In this document: in pieces, positions 10,898 to 22,576 of the stretch
How the letters are laid out: the number at the start of each line of letters is the position of its first letter
Numbering within the stretch: the stretch's first letter is position 1
Origin: Schizochytrium sp. TIO01
Lineage: Eukaryota > Sar > Bigyra > Thraustochytrida > Thraustochytriidae
Direction: 5' to 3'
NCBI GenBank assembly: GCA_004764695.1
Contig: SMSO01000014.1
Span: 4,990,845 to 5,054,844, forward strand
DNA length: 64,000 bases
Program-made: the position numbers and the translations under genes
The notes under the pieces: model-generated
Database searches by the model: none
The model's input: only the letters and a program-made list of their open reading frames with translations
Told to the model about the DNA's origin: nothing

Positions 10898-12100
10898 AGG
10901 TACAGTTATGTCCATGTCACGGTATTCTGTCCGCTCAAGTTCCGCTCAGTTTGGAGAAAGAGAGTCTTTCGAGAAAGCGAAGGACTGACTATTGCTTTCA
11001 GTTTTGTTTTGCAGAAAACTATAAAATAAGAAACCAAGAAAAGTTTATTATCTGTTTTGGTGTTTAATTTAAATTTAATTTAAAATATCATATATTTAAA
11101 CATAGTACAGTGAAGGTAAAGGACATAGGTTGAGGTTTGAAGGCAGGAAACAATGGTCTTACGATCAGTCGAAGGATTTCAGACAGGTCGAAAGGCTTGC
11201 GTCGAGTTTCGAAACCACGATCACGGTCGAAGGGAAGGCGGGTCTGAGATCATTCCTGCCACAGTCGAGGTCCCAACGGCCGCTGTCGTTCGCGATCTCG
11301 AGGTTTTATCAAGAACAAGAAGAAGAAGAAGAATGGAAGAAGCCACGGATACGGAGGCGGTTCGAATTTGGCCCTTGGCTTCGCGACAAAACTTCGCTCT
11401 CGGCGGTTTGCGGAGATCGCGCTGGAAATCGACAAACTCTGCAGGTTATCAAGCCGTGCCGAAACGCGAGCGGGCAGAATCAGAGTCAGAATCAGAATCA
11501 GGAATCAGCGAAGCGGAGCAGCTTAAGAACCCCGCCGGAGGGTCGAAGGCTGTAATCTTGGTGCTGCTGCTGCTTCGAAAAGGGCGAATGCAGCGGCGCT
11601 CGAGACTGCGAGGATGGACGGACTACCAATTGGGGGGTGCGCTACGAGCAATTTTGAGCCTCTGCTTCTTCCTCCCCAAAGAACGCGATCGATTGATTGC
11701 AAGCTGCCGCTCTGAGACGAAGAGCGGACCGCAGGCCGCTTCAAGCAATGCGTGGCGTGGATGGACACCACCACCTCTGCGAGATCTTGGCGGAACTGGG
11801 AGCGGCGCCACGAGGAGGACGGGATCTCAGAGGCGGAATCGCAGCTGCGCTTTCTTGCGATGTGATTCTCACACGGAGGCGCCTGTCGCTGTTTGGCCAA
11901 CGATGGATTCCTCGTGTTTGCGCAACCAAAGAAAGAGCGAACTGGGTGTGCGTGCGAGGTACGCGCTGATTTGAATGTTTGAATAAATGTTTGAATGAAT
12001 AAATGTTTGAATGAATGAATGAATGAATGAACGAGCGAACTGGCGGCGTTTTTCCTAATTCTTGAAAACAACGCTTCAAGTTTGTCGTTGAACTCCAAGC

Positions 12101-15100
12101 TCCTTCTAAACTCGGCGCGCCGCTTCAACGAAGGGGCGAGAATTATCAAGCACATCAATTTGAGCGATCGCGAGTCCTCTCAGTTCTTGGAAACCCCCGT
12201 GAGCCAATGAAGATGGCGCCCCCCCGTGGTCTCGCAGGTGCCTGCCTGCCTGCCTGCCTTCCTGTGAAGGGAATTTGCCGCAAAGGCTGCAAATCTCGCC
12301 GACTGGCGTTGCTCCCAAGGCGGGAGGAACCCTACAGCTAAGCATCCAGGCCAGCCGCAGAGCAAGTGCGGTCCGCCAAAGCAGTTGAAGCAAGCTGCCA
12401 TCTATCGCAAAATCATCAACGCCAGCGAGGAGAATGCAAAATCAAATCAGCCAAATCACCAAAACACAGCACAGTACCAACGATGATTTCTATTTTTTTA
12501 GTTTTCGAGATATTTTTCTGTATATTTTTTTCTTTTATAAAATTATGTTTTTTTTGTTTGTTGTTTTTTTGCATTCTTAAAACTTACAATTTAAAAATAG
12601 TTTTAAAAATCTCTCTCTCTTTATATAAATGTATATTATTAGCATTTAAAATTAAAATGACAACATTAAAAAATCGTCATCTCATCACGGCACAGAAATA
12701 ATAAATTAAAAAAAAGCCTTGAGCAGAACTTGCTTCTTTCCTTTTCTTTCTTAATCATTAATTCATCGAGGTGAACCAAGAAGGGAATTCTTGAACTCCT
12801 CGCAGCTGAGCTGCAGTGAGCCATTCCAGGCACCTGCCTCACCACAAGGGCAACGGAAACAGGTGCCCAATGGCCTCAATTAAACTCGCGCCCTCAAAGG
12901 ACCTTCAAGAAAGGCCCCAGAGCCGCGGCCTTTTCCTGCCTTCGATTGAGAACGGCCTTCACCCGTGGAACGACTACCTACCAAGTCATCTTGGTATCCC
13001 TCTCGAGGACATTTCCACCGCTGCTAAGACCCCCTACTGTTTGCCGTATCATGACAGCTCCACGGAGTACCTAGCCAATAAAGCGCAGACACTGGTAGCC
13101 AAGCGAAGAACAGTGAAAACAATGAGAACAATGAGAACAGTGAGAACGTAGCTCGAGCTCTTGGCCGGTTCTGTGAAGCTCGCAAAGCTTGAGATCGACT
13201 CTACGCGCAGCTCCAAGACACCCAAACGGCGGCCGACAAGGCCGCGAAGAGGGTCGTACAGCAGCGGTTGATGAAAGGACATGGATATCTTCTTTGTGCA
13301 ACGCGCACGAACTTCAAAGATGCGACGCAGAGAAAGTCGTTCGAAGTGTTGAACTCTCATCGCACAATCTGGTTCTGAAACACATGAATGAACAAGGTAA
13401 TCTTTGCTTTGCTCTGCTTTGCTCTGCTTTGACTTAATTTGCGTTGCATTGCCTTAACTTGCGTTGCATTGCATTTGCATTTGTATTTGCGTGCAATATA
13501 AGTCTGCAAGAAGCCGAAGGGAGCCTTCGCCTCGCCATCGCGAGGCATCCATCCATCTCGGACGGGGCCTTTGTTTACGCCGCGACGAGGTGGAAATCAT
13601 CTCCATTTCGGCGCCTCTCGTACAGCTTCGACGCCGTTGTTATCACGGGCGTCGTTGACGGCCACTCAGATACACAGTAGATACAGACAGACAAACAGAC
13701 AAACAGACAGACAAATAGACAGACAAATAGACAGACGCGGCTGCTCTCGCGTTAAGAAGGCTCCCAAAGAGCATCTTCTCAATCATTTCTGAAGATAGAA
13801 AATAAAGAAGATGCGTTCGGGGAAGAATCGTTTCCTCAAAGAAGAAGAAGAAGAAAGAAGTGCTTCGCTGGAACTCGCAACGTCGAGCCTCGCCGTGAAA
13901 CCCAACTTCTGAAGGTGGCCTAGCCTGATTGCTCTTGCGCTTCTCAAGAGGCGCCAAGGCAGCAGAAATGGCACAGATATATATACATAGATACATCATG
14001 ATGGGAAAATCAATCATTTCCTGCGGCAGGGACGAGTAAGACTCATGTTATCTGTCCCTATGGCCATTAGGAGAAGAAGGAGAAGAGCACACCGTCTAAA
14101 GGAGGAGAGCTTAGTGACGCTTAGTTAGCGATGGACATTGTGGATGAGGCGCTGCGTAGAGAGGCGACGCTGAGGAGGGTGAAGCATTGAGTGGCTGTGG
14201 CAGGGCTTCTGCTGAGGGAGGGAGGAGAGGCGCCAGAGCAGAGAGGGGCCTGTGTCTGCAGCGAAGCAGAAGACAGGCCAAGGCAGCCGAAAGCCGAAAG
14301 AACGGCCTGCTCGAGCTCTAATTGCGGAAAAGTGCTGATTTTGTTGTTGCTACAGTATAAAATTAAAAGTTGTTGTGATTGTTGTATGCATTCATTTTCT
14401 AATTGAAATAAAAAAGTTGGTTCAGAGTTCTCGACAGAAGAAAATAGAAGCAGATTGTTTTGTCTTTCTTTTCTCTTTTTTCCTCTTCTTTACAAAAAAA
14501 AATAAATCATAAACAATAAAACAATAAATTAATTAAAGGAACGGTTTTAGTTTTAGTTTTTAAAGTTATTATTATTATTATTATTATTATTAAAGTTTTG
14601 ATTCTTTAAAACTTTCGTCTTCAAAAACGTCACAACCTTGTAAGTAAGTAAGTTCTATGTTGTTGTGATGAACGAATAAAAACAGTGGGACCAGCAAACG
14701 GCGCGGGAGAGCGTTACCTGCTCGAGGTGCGAGAAAAGCTGGAGACGAGGAGCAGCATCGTCCTCGCTGTCTCCACGATGGCGCTCTCGGCGTTTGCGCA
14801 GCATCGCATCGCCCGAAGTGAAGTGAAGTGAAGTGAAGTCGCCCGGAGAAAGTTGATTGTCCATTCGAGATGCAGCGCAGGAACGAAGGAATCGGCGACC
14901 GCAGCGCAAGAAATGCAATGCAATGCATGCATTCATCAATGAACCGTGGGCACTAAGCAGGAAGAAAACTCGGGCATGGAGAAGAGTTTGACCGCATTGC
15001 AACTAAAAATTGCAACTAAAAACATACGTCACTGTTGGAGTCGAGGAGAAACAAGTAAAGCGTCCCACAGGTAGATTGGCAGCACAGAAGAGTGCATTTT

Positions 15101-15400
15101 GGCCAACCGTGCGCAATGGATTCACGAGTGAATGAAGCAAACAAAGAAATTGCAAGGATGATCTGCAGGAATGTGCACAACCTATCGCATAAGCCAACTG
15201 CAAGACGAATTCCCGTTTGACTGCTTGCGTCTAGTGAGAGAGCGTGAGCGCAGAGTTGTATCTTGTGCAATGCTGTGAATGCAGACTGACTCACAAGTTC
15301 CGTTGACGCAGGTTTACCCACCAACAACTAGTACTCACTCGGGTTCAACTCGAATGGTCCCGCGGGAGTCAATTTTGTCCCTTTTAAAGTCAAAGCAGAG
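12101..15400. other. Gene-free spacer with pentamer and ACAGACAA arrays
   Basis: Features seen are a CTGC array (12239-12264), AT-rich tracts around 12480-12720, TTTGC/TCTGC and TTGCGTTGCATT units (13401-13495), a CAGA/CAAA/TAGA array (13683-13736), a TTA array (14568-14592), a GAAGT array (14814-14840) and a short GCAAT cluster ending in a palindrome (14915-14935). The largest frames (13643-14017 and 14590-15002, minus) are read through these repeats. No gene is supported. Confidence 0.5.
13683..13736. repeat. CAGACAAA-type tetranucleotide array
   Basis: Alternating ACAG, ACAA and ATAG tetramers. The opposite strand reads as Val-Ser-Leu-Cys repeats, an artefact. Confidence 0.9.
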
Positions 15401-18400
15401 AGTATTAACGCCAGAAGTCCCAATTTAATGCAGATCTAGACTATCTATATCGATCAAAACATACAGTCGCATCCTTTTGAAATAACTGCATGCGCCAATT
15501 ATTGAAACGAGAACGTAGTCTATATCATAAAGCCAAAAAGCAAATGAAGCACCACAGCTGTGGCTACCAGTTCACTTATTTGTATCACGCGAAAATGGAA
15601 ATTGCAATGAGATCATGTCTTAAGTTCATTGTGCCTGCCAAATCGTGTGAGTCGAGACCAAACTATTGCGTCTGATTCGACGGTTGCAATATCTTTGGAC
15701 CCGTACTCTGAAGCCGTACTCTTTCTTTTACCATATATCGCTTCTTCCTTATTCTTACAAAGAAGCAATGAAAAACCTTGAAACCTCGTTTTGGTATGTG
15801 CACTGCCGTTTCTCTGGTCAAACTTGCACAAAAATGAAAACAGTGTTTTACAGCTTGCCATGCAACTAGCTAATGCTCGCTTAAATCATTACAATACATA
15901 TTTCAGTGATAGCTCAGCAAGTTTTGCAAGTCGCTCCTAAAGTACTCCGCAAGTATTACATAAACTTCTTCATCGATGATGATGATTATGATCATCATTG
16001 TTCACCATCCTTAATGTCGCACTAAATTCTCTGCTCATCCGCTGCAATGTCCACCGTACGCGGCCACAACCTTGGCGTACACCGGCTACGATAGCATATG
16101 TTCTTCTCCAAAAACTTACAACGTGAAACAAGGCCTAATTAAAACGCCCTGAGGTTCTGGGAGCGCCTCGGCACAAGCCTTGCCGTTCGCCCGGGTTCTT
16201 CCGGCTCAAAACCCGCGTCGATGTCGCGGAGCCAGAGGTGTGCTCGCAGAAGGCCCTTGGACGCCAGTCAGGCTTTTTGCACTATCGTCATCCCTCATCC
16301 GAGACACAATGGTCACCATGGAGAACGAGAACGAATTGCTCCTCGAGGGCAGCGGCGGCACCGTGTAAGTTTTCTTTCGAGACGGCGCCTGAGTCGCTGA
16401 GAAGCTACAAATAAGCGCGAGCTAGCTCGGCCACTCCAGGATGTTGCACGGTGTCTGCTGCTTCGAACCTGCTGTTCCTCGTCACATGGATTGCGTGCAC
16501 GGATGGAATGGAATTAAGTACTCATCGCCATCACCGCCGAAGAATGGAGACTTTCTTCCTCTCATCGAAACCCACACCTTTCACTGCATTCTCGAGTCTT
16601 TCTTTCTTTCTTTCATTCATCGTCCATTCATTCCCTTATCTGCCACGTTTGTTTTCTCATGGTAGCACTCGCTTACAGTCAGTTACAGCAGGTGACTGAT
16701 TAAGGCACTGCTCTTAAGTAGTAACATTATAGAGCGAGTGCCTTCTCAGTTTAGAACTGATGCTTTAAATCATTTCGATATACAAAGAATTTCTGTTTTT
16801 TGTTTTTTCTATTTTTAAAGTTAAGGGAAAAGGAAAGAAGCCTTTGAATCTACTTATTCTATGCGCGATATGGCCATGAATTGATTGTTCAATGAAACTT
16901 CGTTCTCACAGTCTTTGGCGTTATTAATGGCTGAGCACGGCCCACCGTCATCCTTTTTCTTTTCCTCGCGCGCGCCAGGAGGGCCTTCCAATGCTGTGCT
17001 CAGACAGAGATGGTGGCGAGGACTCACCACTCAGGCGCGGGATCGGTGGCGGTCGATCGGCCGGAGAGCCAATCAATCGATAGTTTCGTGAAGTCGTCAA
17101 GCTCAAAGAAAGTCGAACGAAGGAGCGATGATGGAAAGTAGTAATGCATCAGATCCATCACAAACTTCATCACAGTGAGCTTATTGGTTTTACTTCCTTT
17201 TACTTTCTTTCTTTTTTCTTTCTTTTTTTCTTTCTTTTTATAACTTTAATTTAAACTTAAAACAAGAATCCTCTTTTGAGCAAATGAACATATCAATTAT
17301 CTCTGTGGGTCTTCTCCCTCTCGCAACTTGACAGACATTGGGTTTAAACTGCTTTCTTTTAAGTATCACATTAAGAATCGTTGTAATTAATTTTTATTCC
17401 TTACAAACAAATTATTTAATATTTTTAATTTAATTCAATTTAATTTAATTACATAACATCATATGTTGTAAGCATGCAAAGTGTTTACTTTTATTTCTGC
17501 AGACTTTCACGCAAACAAAGCTCTCACCTATCATGTTCTTTTAACCTCCAAGAACGATTTGTTTAGACTAAGTGACTTCCCAAACACAGCTAATTGGGAC
17601 TTGGAAAAAATTAGCCCCGCTTCTAGAAGTGCTAAATAGTGAGTGACGTAGGTGGATACTACTGCATGCAAGAAAGCACAGAAAAGAACCTCAGGGGAAG
17701 AAATCTACCACTCCTATGAGGATATATGTAACTCGTAGTGGATGATGTTGTGGCAGTGCAAGGAGAGATTGGAATACCATGAAGGCATTGGCATCACCAG
17801 CGCAATACCATGTCTTGAGCAATCTCTAGACTAGAAAAGTAGAAGAGGCGTTAAGTTTGTAGATAGTGGGGAAAGAGAGGAACTGTTCATGGTCAGGATA
17901 AGTCAAACGCGATGCATTGAATGATAAATGTAACGCAACAAATTCATTTCCTCACATTCGTAGGGTACAGCGAGCGAGCAAGAACTACTAAAATCGTCTT
18001 GTATAATACCAAGATCGTTTCTCTCATTGCCATAAACTCAACGCGACCCAGCAAAAGCTTAACATTTCTAACTTTGTGAAAACGACATTGCGAACAGCTA
18101 AGTCGACTCTATAGAACATGACATTATACTTCACTTCTATACCTAGTCATTACAGAAATCTAAAAGGAAACTCAGCTCTTCTTCTGCAATGTGTACATTC
18201 AATCCATCGAAACAATAATTGTACAAGCACTTGTGAATTCGTACGTATCAGTAGAATCATGGGTTCTGCAGGTCATATTCAAAGAATCATAGCAATCAAA
18301 TAGTAACTAGGTATCTACCTACTACTTCAATATGCCCCAGTTACACTATAAAATAAAAACCGTGTCACTTAAAGCACCAAAGCACCAAAACTGCAACTGA

Positions 18401-21056
18401 GGCACCAAGGTTCCTATGGTTCGAGATATCGACCTACTGCTACCTTTCTATGACAGTTCATAACAGAGCCTCCACTCTTCAAAGATCAACAATCGAGCAA
18501 CGATGGATCTTAACGATTAAATTATACAAAAAACGAGGCTCGCCACAAGTTGACATGAACACTACAAAGGAGTTTTTGCTTATGTGGTCGGGACACATGG
18601 CACGTTTATTTGCAGCTAATTTGCACCCATGAACCCGAAAAGGCGGCCTCGACTTTCGAGTTTTATATATTCAACTCGAGTTCGCGAGTCCTAAACGCGG
18701 CGGTTATGGATGCCATCAGACCAGGTTTTCGCGAATATCGCCGTTGCCAACTCATTGCCGATTGTCAGTTTATTTTGTGACTTTCTAGGTACCTGCAGTT
18801 TCGCAGGTGGGCATCATTTCTTTGCGGCGGTTGGGTTATTGTTATTGTTCACAACGACAATTGTGCGAAGGGGGTTCGTGTCAGTCATTAACAAATGAAT
18901 AAATAATACATGACTCCCACGGAATATGACAGAATAGCTCAGGAGTGTTCGTTAAGATCGGCCGCCATAAGAAAAGGACCGACCAAGTTGAAGTCCTGCG
19001 GAAAGGTTCTCCTCTCAGCAGCGAATTACTGCGCGTCTCCGATGGCACATTTGGATTTGCTCGAGGATATATCATGAGCATTTACACATTCATTTCCTCA
19101 TGCATTCATTCATTCGTACATGGTCCTCTCTTTCGGAGCCTCCGCTTCCCGCCTCTTTTATGGTATTGTTTGGCATAGCTGACTCCTACTCTACCGGTCC
19201 CCTCCGGCTTCAAGTAAAACAAGGAGACTTTGCAGAAAGCCAAGAAACACAGGAGAGGGGAGAGTATTTGTGCTTTTTTATAGGTAGATTACAATGGCCT
19301 CCCGGAGACTTGTCATTAAGGATAGAGGAAATCCAGCTAGTTTGCGGACATCTTTATCGGCTTCAGACGAGTTTATTTTGTGCTCAGTATCCAAGTTTCC
19401 AAACCGCTTCGAAATACAATCTCTACTACTGTAGGTATACGTACCTAATTAGTTAGCAGCATAGCCACCCCCTAGTAGTTGCTAGCCCTGTTCTGCTGGT
19501 AGCACGCCTAACACTGACCTACCTTACCTAGCATGAGGGGTAGTAGGACTCTACTATAAGATTTAGTTTCAATTGTAGAAATTAACAATTATAACAATTT
19601 TAGAATAATAAGAAACTAAAAATATGTCCTATAGTAATATAGTAATGACTAGCTAACCCCATATCTCCAAGTCGAATGCTTGGAGGCCCTGGGGTTGCTA
19701 GGACAGGAGCGAGCGGTAGGCAGCTCCAGCCAGGTCTTGAAGTTTGTCCACCACAGTGAGGCTTTCGCTATTGGTCTTTGAGGAAGGACAGTTTTGGCGA
19801 AGGAAGAGGCTCATTTAAATCAAAGTCGCTGCAAACTCGAGCTTATTGCCACTTAGGTTATTCTTCAGTCGGCCTCAAGTCTGTAAAAGAAGCTGAAAGT
19901 TTCCAGCTTCGACGTTGCCTACATTTTGTGCCTCCTTCCAAATTCAACGTTGATGGGGCGGCGGAAACGTCACCTCCTCGGAGCCCCCGGGGTTTTCTAA
20001 AATGCGTTGTTCAGATTAGTTGCACCGAGTAATACCGACACTGCGACATAACACCACTAGGTAATAAATGTGTCTACATTTTGAGGGAGCTTAGTGATAA
20101 GTTTCATTTGTATCTATTTTGTTGTGAGGTGCGTAAAAGTTAATTATCCGTATTCTGAAAGCTATGCAGACTCCACAAAGATAAAGTTGATGAAGCTAAG
20201 GGGGATCCAATACCGACTGATTGCCACTGGGGGAGTGTCAAATCTCCGGGTTGTAGTGTGAGAGGAGAATTAATCTCAGTGTGCTGTGTCGGAGGCTGAG
20301 TTATATTGTTCTCAGTAGGAAGTGAGGATAGAGTCGGGAAAGAATCTTTCCGGACAAATGGGGCCACCATCAATGCGGTTGATCTATCCAAACAGTCTCA
20401 GATTGATAACGCTCAGGTACGTGGCAGTGATCAGCGCCTGCGCTGCATGGCTTCTTCGCGCTGCCAACCTTTCGACACCTCCTCTCCTCGACTGCTTTCC
20501 TGGGCTTCCGTGGTTTAAGACCAAACTCGGAGGCCTCGGAACGCGTTCGCGCACGGCCTCATGAACGGACCGTTCATGAACCAGTTTGGCACCGCCGCCA
20601 CAAGAAGCTGCAAAAGAAGATACGATGCTGCCTGGCACCGCGTTGGTTTATCCTGTTGATCTGTTTATCAGGCTCAGAGAAAAGGGAGCACGGAATCAAG
20701 TGCAGTGCAGTGTGAAGAAAGCCACGGCAGCAAGTCTGTGTATCTTTCGAGACTTCTTCGAAGCTTCTTTTTAGCGACTTTTTAACGTGCCAGCTTGGAA
20801 GAGGGGAGAAATATATCAACGCTCTTTTGCGCATTTCCAGTGTCACATGACTGTATATATTTTGAGGGATGGCGCTGACTAACAAATGATTCTTTACCTC
20901 TTGTATTGGTTTTCCCTGCGGACATCAATTGACGAACGTTGGATACAAACAATCCAAAACCAAAATCAATTCCCAAACGTGAATAATCTTGAATCCTTCT
21001 CACGAATTGATAATACACAGATCGTAACTTCACGACTTTCTTCTTAAATTAGCACC
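15401..21056. other. Mostly gene-free spacer upstream of cyclophilin
   Basis: This region is less repeat-rich than 5-15 kb. It contains AT-rich segments (17190-17460 and 19560-19640), several short palindromic CTACCTA/TAGGTA elements (for example 19434-19449) and no long microsatellite. A possible two-exon gene at 16309-16665 is listed separately. The frames at 15490-15675, 18118-18303, 18710-18898, 18945-19178 and 19778-20032 are short, lack recognisable domains and have no convincing splice partners. The last few hundred bases should include the cyclophilin promoter and 5' UTR. Confidence 0.45.
16309..16665 (+). CDS. Possible two-exon gene, 93 residues
   Basis: Two in-frame ATGs sit close together (16309 and 16318; the second is in a strong ACCATGG context). 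They open a short acidic segment ending at a consensus donor GTAAGT (16365). An acceptor CACTCCAG ends at 16439. Joining them removes 75 nt and keeps a frame to TAG at 16663-16665. The second part has several Cys, His and Pro residues but no family I recognise, and its end runs through a TTTC/ATTC-rich stretch. The two splice sites and frame preservation are seen; that it is a gene is inference. It could be chance in a GC-rich island. Confidence 0.22.
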
Positions 21057-21584
21057 ATGTCCAACCCGGTTGTCTTCTTCGACATCACCATCGGCGGCGC
21101 CCCTGCCGGCCGTCTCGAGATGGAGCTCTACGCCGACGCCGTCCCCAAGACCGCTGAGAACTTCCGCGCTCTCTGCACCGGCGAGAAGGGCACCGGCTCC
21201 TCCGGCAAGCCCCTCCACTACAAGGGCTGTGGCTTCCACCGTGTGATCCCCCAGTTCATGTGCCAGGGTGGTGACTTCACCCGCGGCAACGGCACTGGTG
21301 GCGAGTCCATCTACGGCAACAAGTTCGAGGACGAGTCCTTTGCTGGCAAGGCCGGCAAGCACACTGGCTTTGGATGCCTCTCCATGGCTAACGCTGGCCC
21401 CAACACCAACGGATCCCAGTTCTTCATCTGCACTGCTGACACCCCTTGGCTCGACGGCAAGCACGTTGTCTTCGGTAAGCTCACCGCTGGTGACGACGTC
21501 CTCCGCGCCATGGAGGCCGTTGGCTCCGGCTCTGGCTCCACCTCCAAGAGCGTTGTCATCGCCGACTGTGGCCAGCTCTCCTAA
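21057..21584 (+). CDS. Cyclophilin A-type peptidyl-prolyl isomerase
   Basis: Single-domain cytosolic cyclophilin of 175 residues that catalyses cis-trans isomerisation of proline peptide bonds. The ATG lies in context agcaccATGtcc. Family signatures are all present: FDITIGG at the start, [12 protein letters not shown] (about 38-49), the active-site block [15 protein letters not shown] (about 61-75) with the catalytic Arg, [13 protein letters not shown] (about 81-93), [17 protein letters not shown] (about 104-120) and [10 protein letters not shown] (about 127-136). The length is close to the usual 165-175. Codon use is extremely C-ending, typical of a very highly expressed gene and quite unlike the HDAC and EF-hand genes next to it. 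The 3' flank carries a diverged tandem duplication (21701-21986). Confidence 0.97.
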   Translation: MSNPVVFFDITIGGAPAGRLEMELYADAVPKTAENFRALCTGEKGTGSSGKPLHYKGCGFHRVIPQFMCQGGDFTRGNGTGGESIYGNKFEDESFAGKAGKHTGFGCLSMANAGPNTNGSQFFICTADTPWLDGKHVVFGKLTAGDDVLRAMEAVGSGSGSTSKSVVIADCGQLS

Positions 21585-22576
21585 GCAGCGTTTGCTCCTT
21601 AGCGCCCATCTTTGACGATGCAAGCTTTTCTTATCGTTTAAGCACAAGCCGTTATCTCTGAGAGACCATTCTGCTCAGAATGGCATTCTCTATAGTCTCG
21701 GCCAGCATTGTCTCCCTAGATTGCTCTTCTGCATTGATGAATGAATCACTCGACCTTTTGCCCTTTTACAATAGTTTGCTATTTGCATACCCTCGGAAAG
21801 CAATCGTTAAGCAGTTTTCTTTTTTTTTATACTCTTTCTCATTTTCTATGCCAGCATTGTCTCCCTAAGTTGCTCTTCTGCATTCACTCAAACTGTTTGC
21901 ACTTTTATAATAGAACTATAGTTGTACACACTCCAAAAGCAATCTTTTGTTTGAAGTACCTACTCTTTCTCATTTTCATTGCTTTACATTCTTGTCATGA
22001 TGTCTCATCTAAATTTAGGTCATTTTACATTTTCGTGATGATTGGAGCGAACGATAGCTTACTTAAACAATGTTACTCACCAACCACACATAGTAATCTT
22101 TTGATATTTGGGTCAACGCTGCAGGAAGCCTACGACTTTTTCTGTTTTAGTTGGTGGTGCGTCAGCCCATCCTCTAGAGTCATGGGACGTCAAAAGTAAG
22201 TAAAACACAAAAAAACACGAGATTTTGTACAAGATTTTTCCTTGTTATTTGAACAACGTCATCATGTATTAATTGTTGAACAGAGTGGAGTCCTAAGACC
22301 CCTTCCTAGTTGTTATTATTATAAGAGCTCACTCTTTTTCTCTTGTTTGGTTCCTATATTTCCAATTTAAGTTATTTTATTAGTCAAATCATGAATGATC
22401 TCTAGAAATGAAGAAGCAGACTTTTTAAAGGTGTTTCACCCGTGGGACTACTACCTACTAGGCAAGCTCAAACATTGAAAATATAATGAGCCCAGGAACA
22501 AGGAAGTTCTAAGTCGTAAACGTCAGCACCCTTAATCTTGTAAATGAATAATTTAGAGAAACATTTTATGTATAAG
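21585..22576. other. Convergent spacer between cyclophilin and HDAC
   Basis: AT-rich 1 kb without a supported gene. It contains the tandem duplication at 21701-21986. The frame at 21741-22199 is read through that duplication. There is no long microsatellite. Confidence 0.6.
21701..21986. repeat. Diverged tandem duplication, period about 149 bp
   Basis: Two copies begin with the same GCCAGCATTGTCTCCCTA text, at 21701 and 21850. Both continue through shared blocks (TTGCTCTTCTGCATT, CTTTTA(T/C)AATAG, AAAGCAATC, TACTCTTTCTCATTTTC) with point changes and small indels. It lies 115 bases past the cyclophilin stop, so it may be in the 3' UTR or just beyond it. Confidence 0.85.

Larger units (their letters stand above)
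8951..12100. other. Gene-poor spacer with TA, GAA and TGAA arrays
   Basis: Contents include a TA-rich array (9158-9265), a GC-rich segment (about 9340-9760) with GCTAGCTAGC-type short repeats, an AT-rich stretch around 10390-10520, a GAA array (10853-10897) and a TGAA/TTGAATAA array (11973-12033). Overlapping long frames on both strands at 11150-12160 are rich in Arg and Ser and have no domain I can name; they probably reflect GC content rather than genes. A small minus-strand frame at 10537-10734 is listed separately. Confidence 0.5.

Noticed and set aside
11153-12158. Overlapping long frames on both strands (273 and 211 codons)
   Set aside because: Arg/Ser-rich, no domain, both strands open together, and the minus frame runs through the TGAA array.
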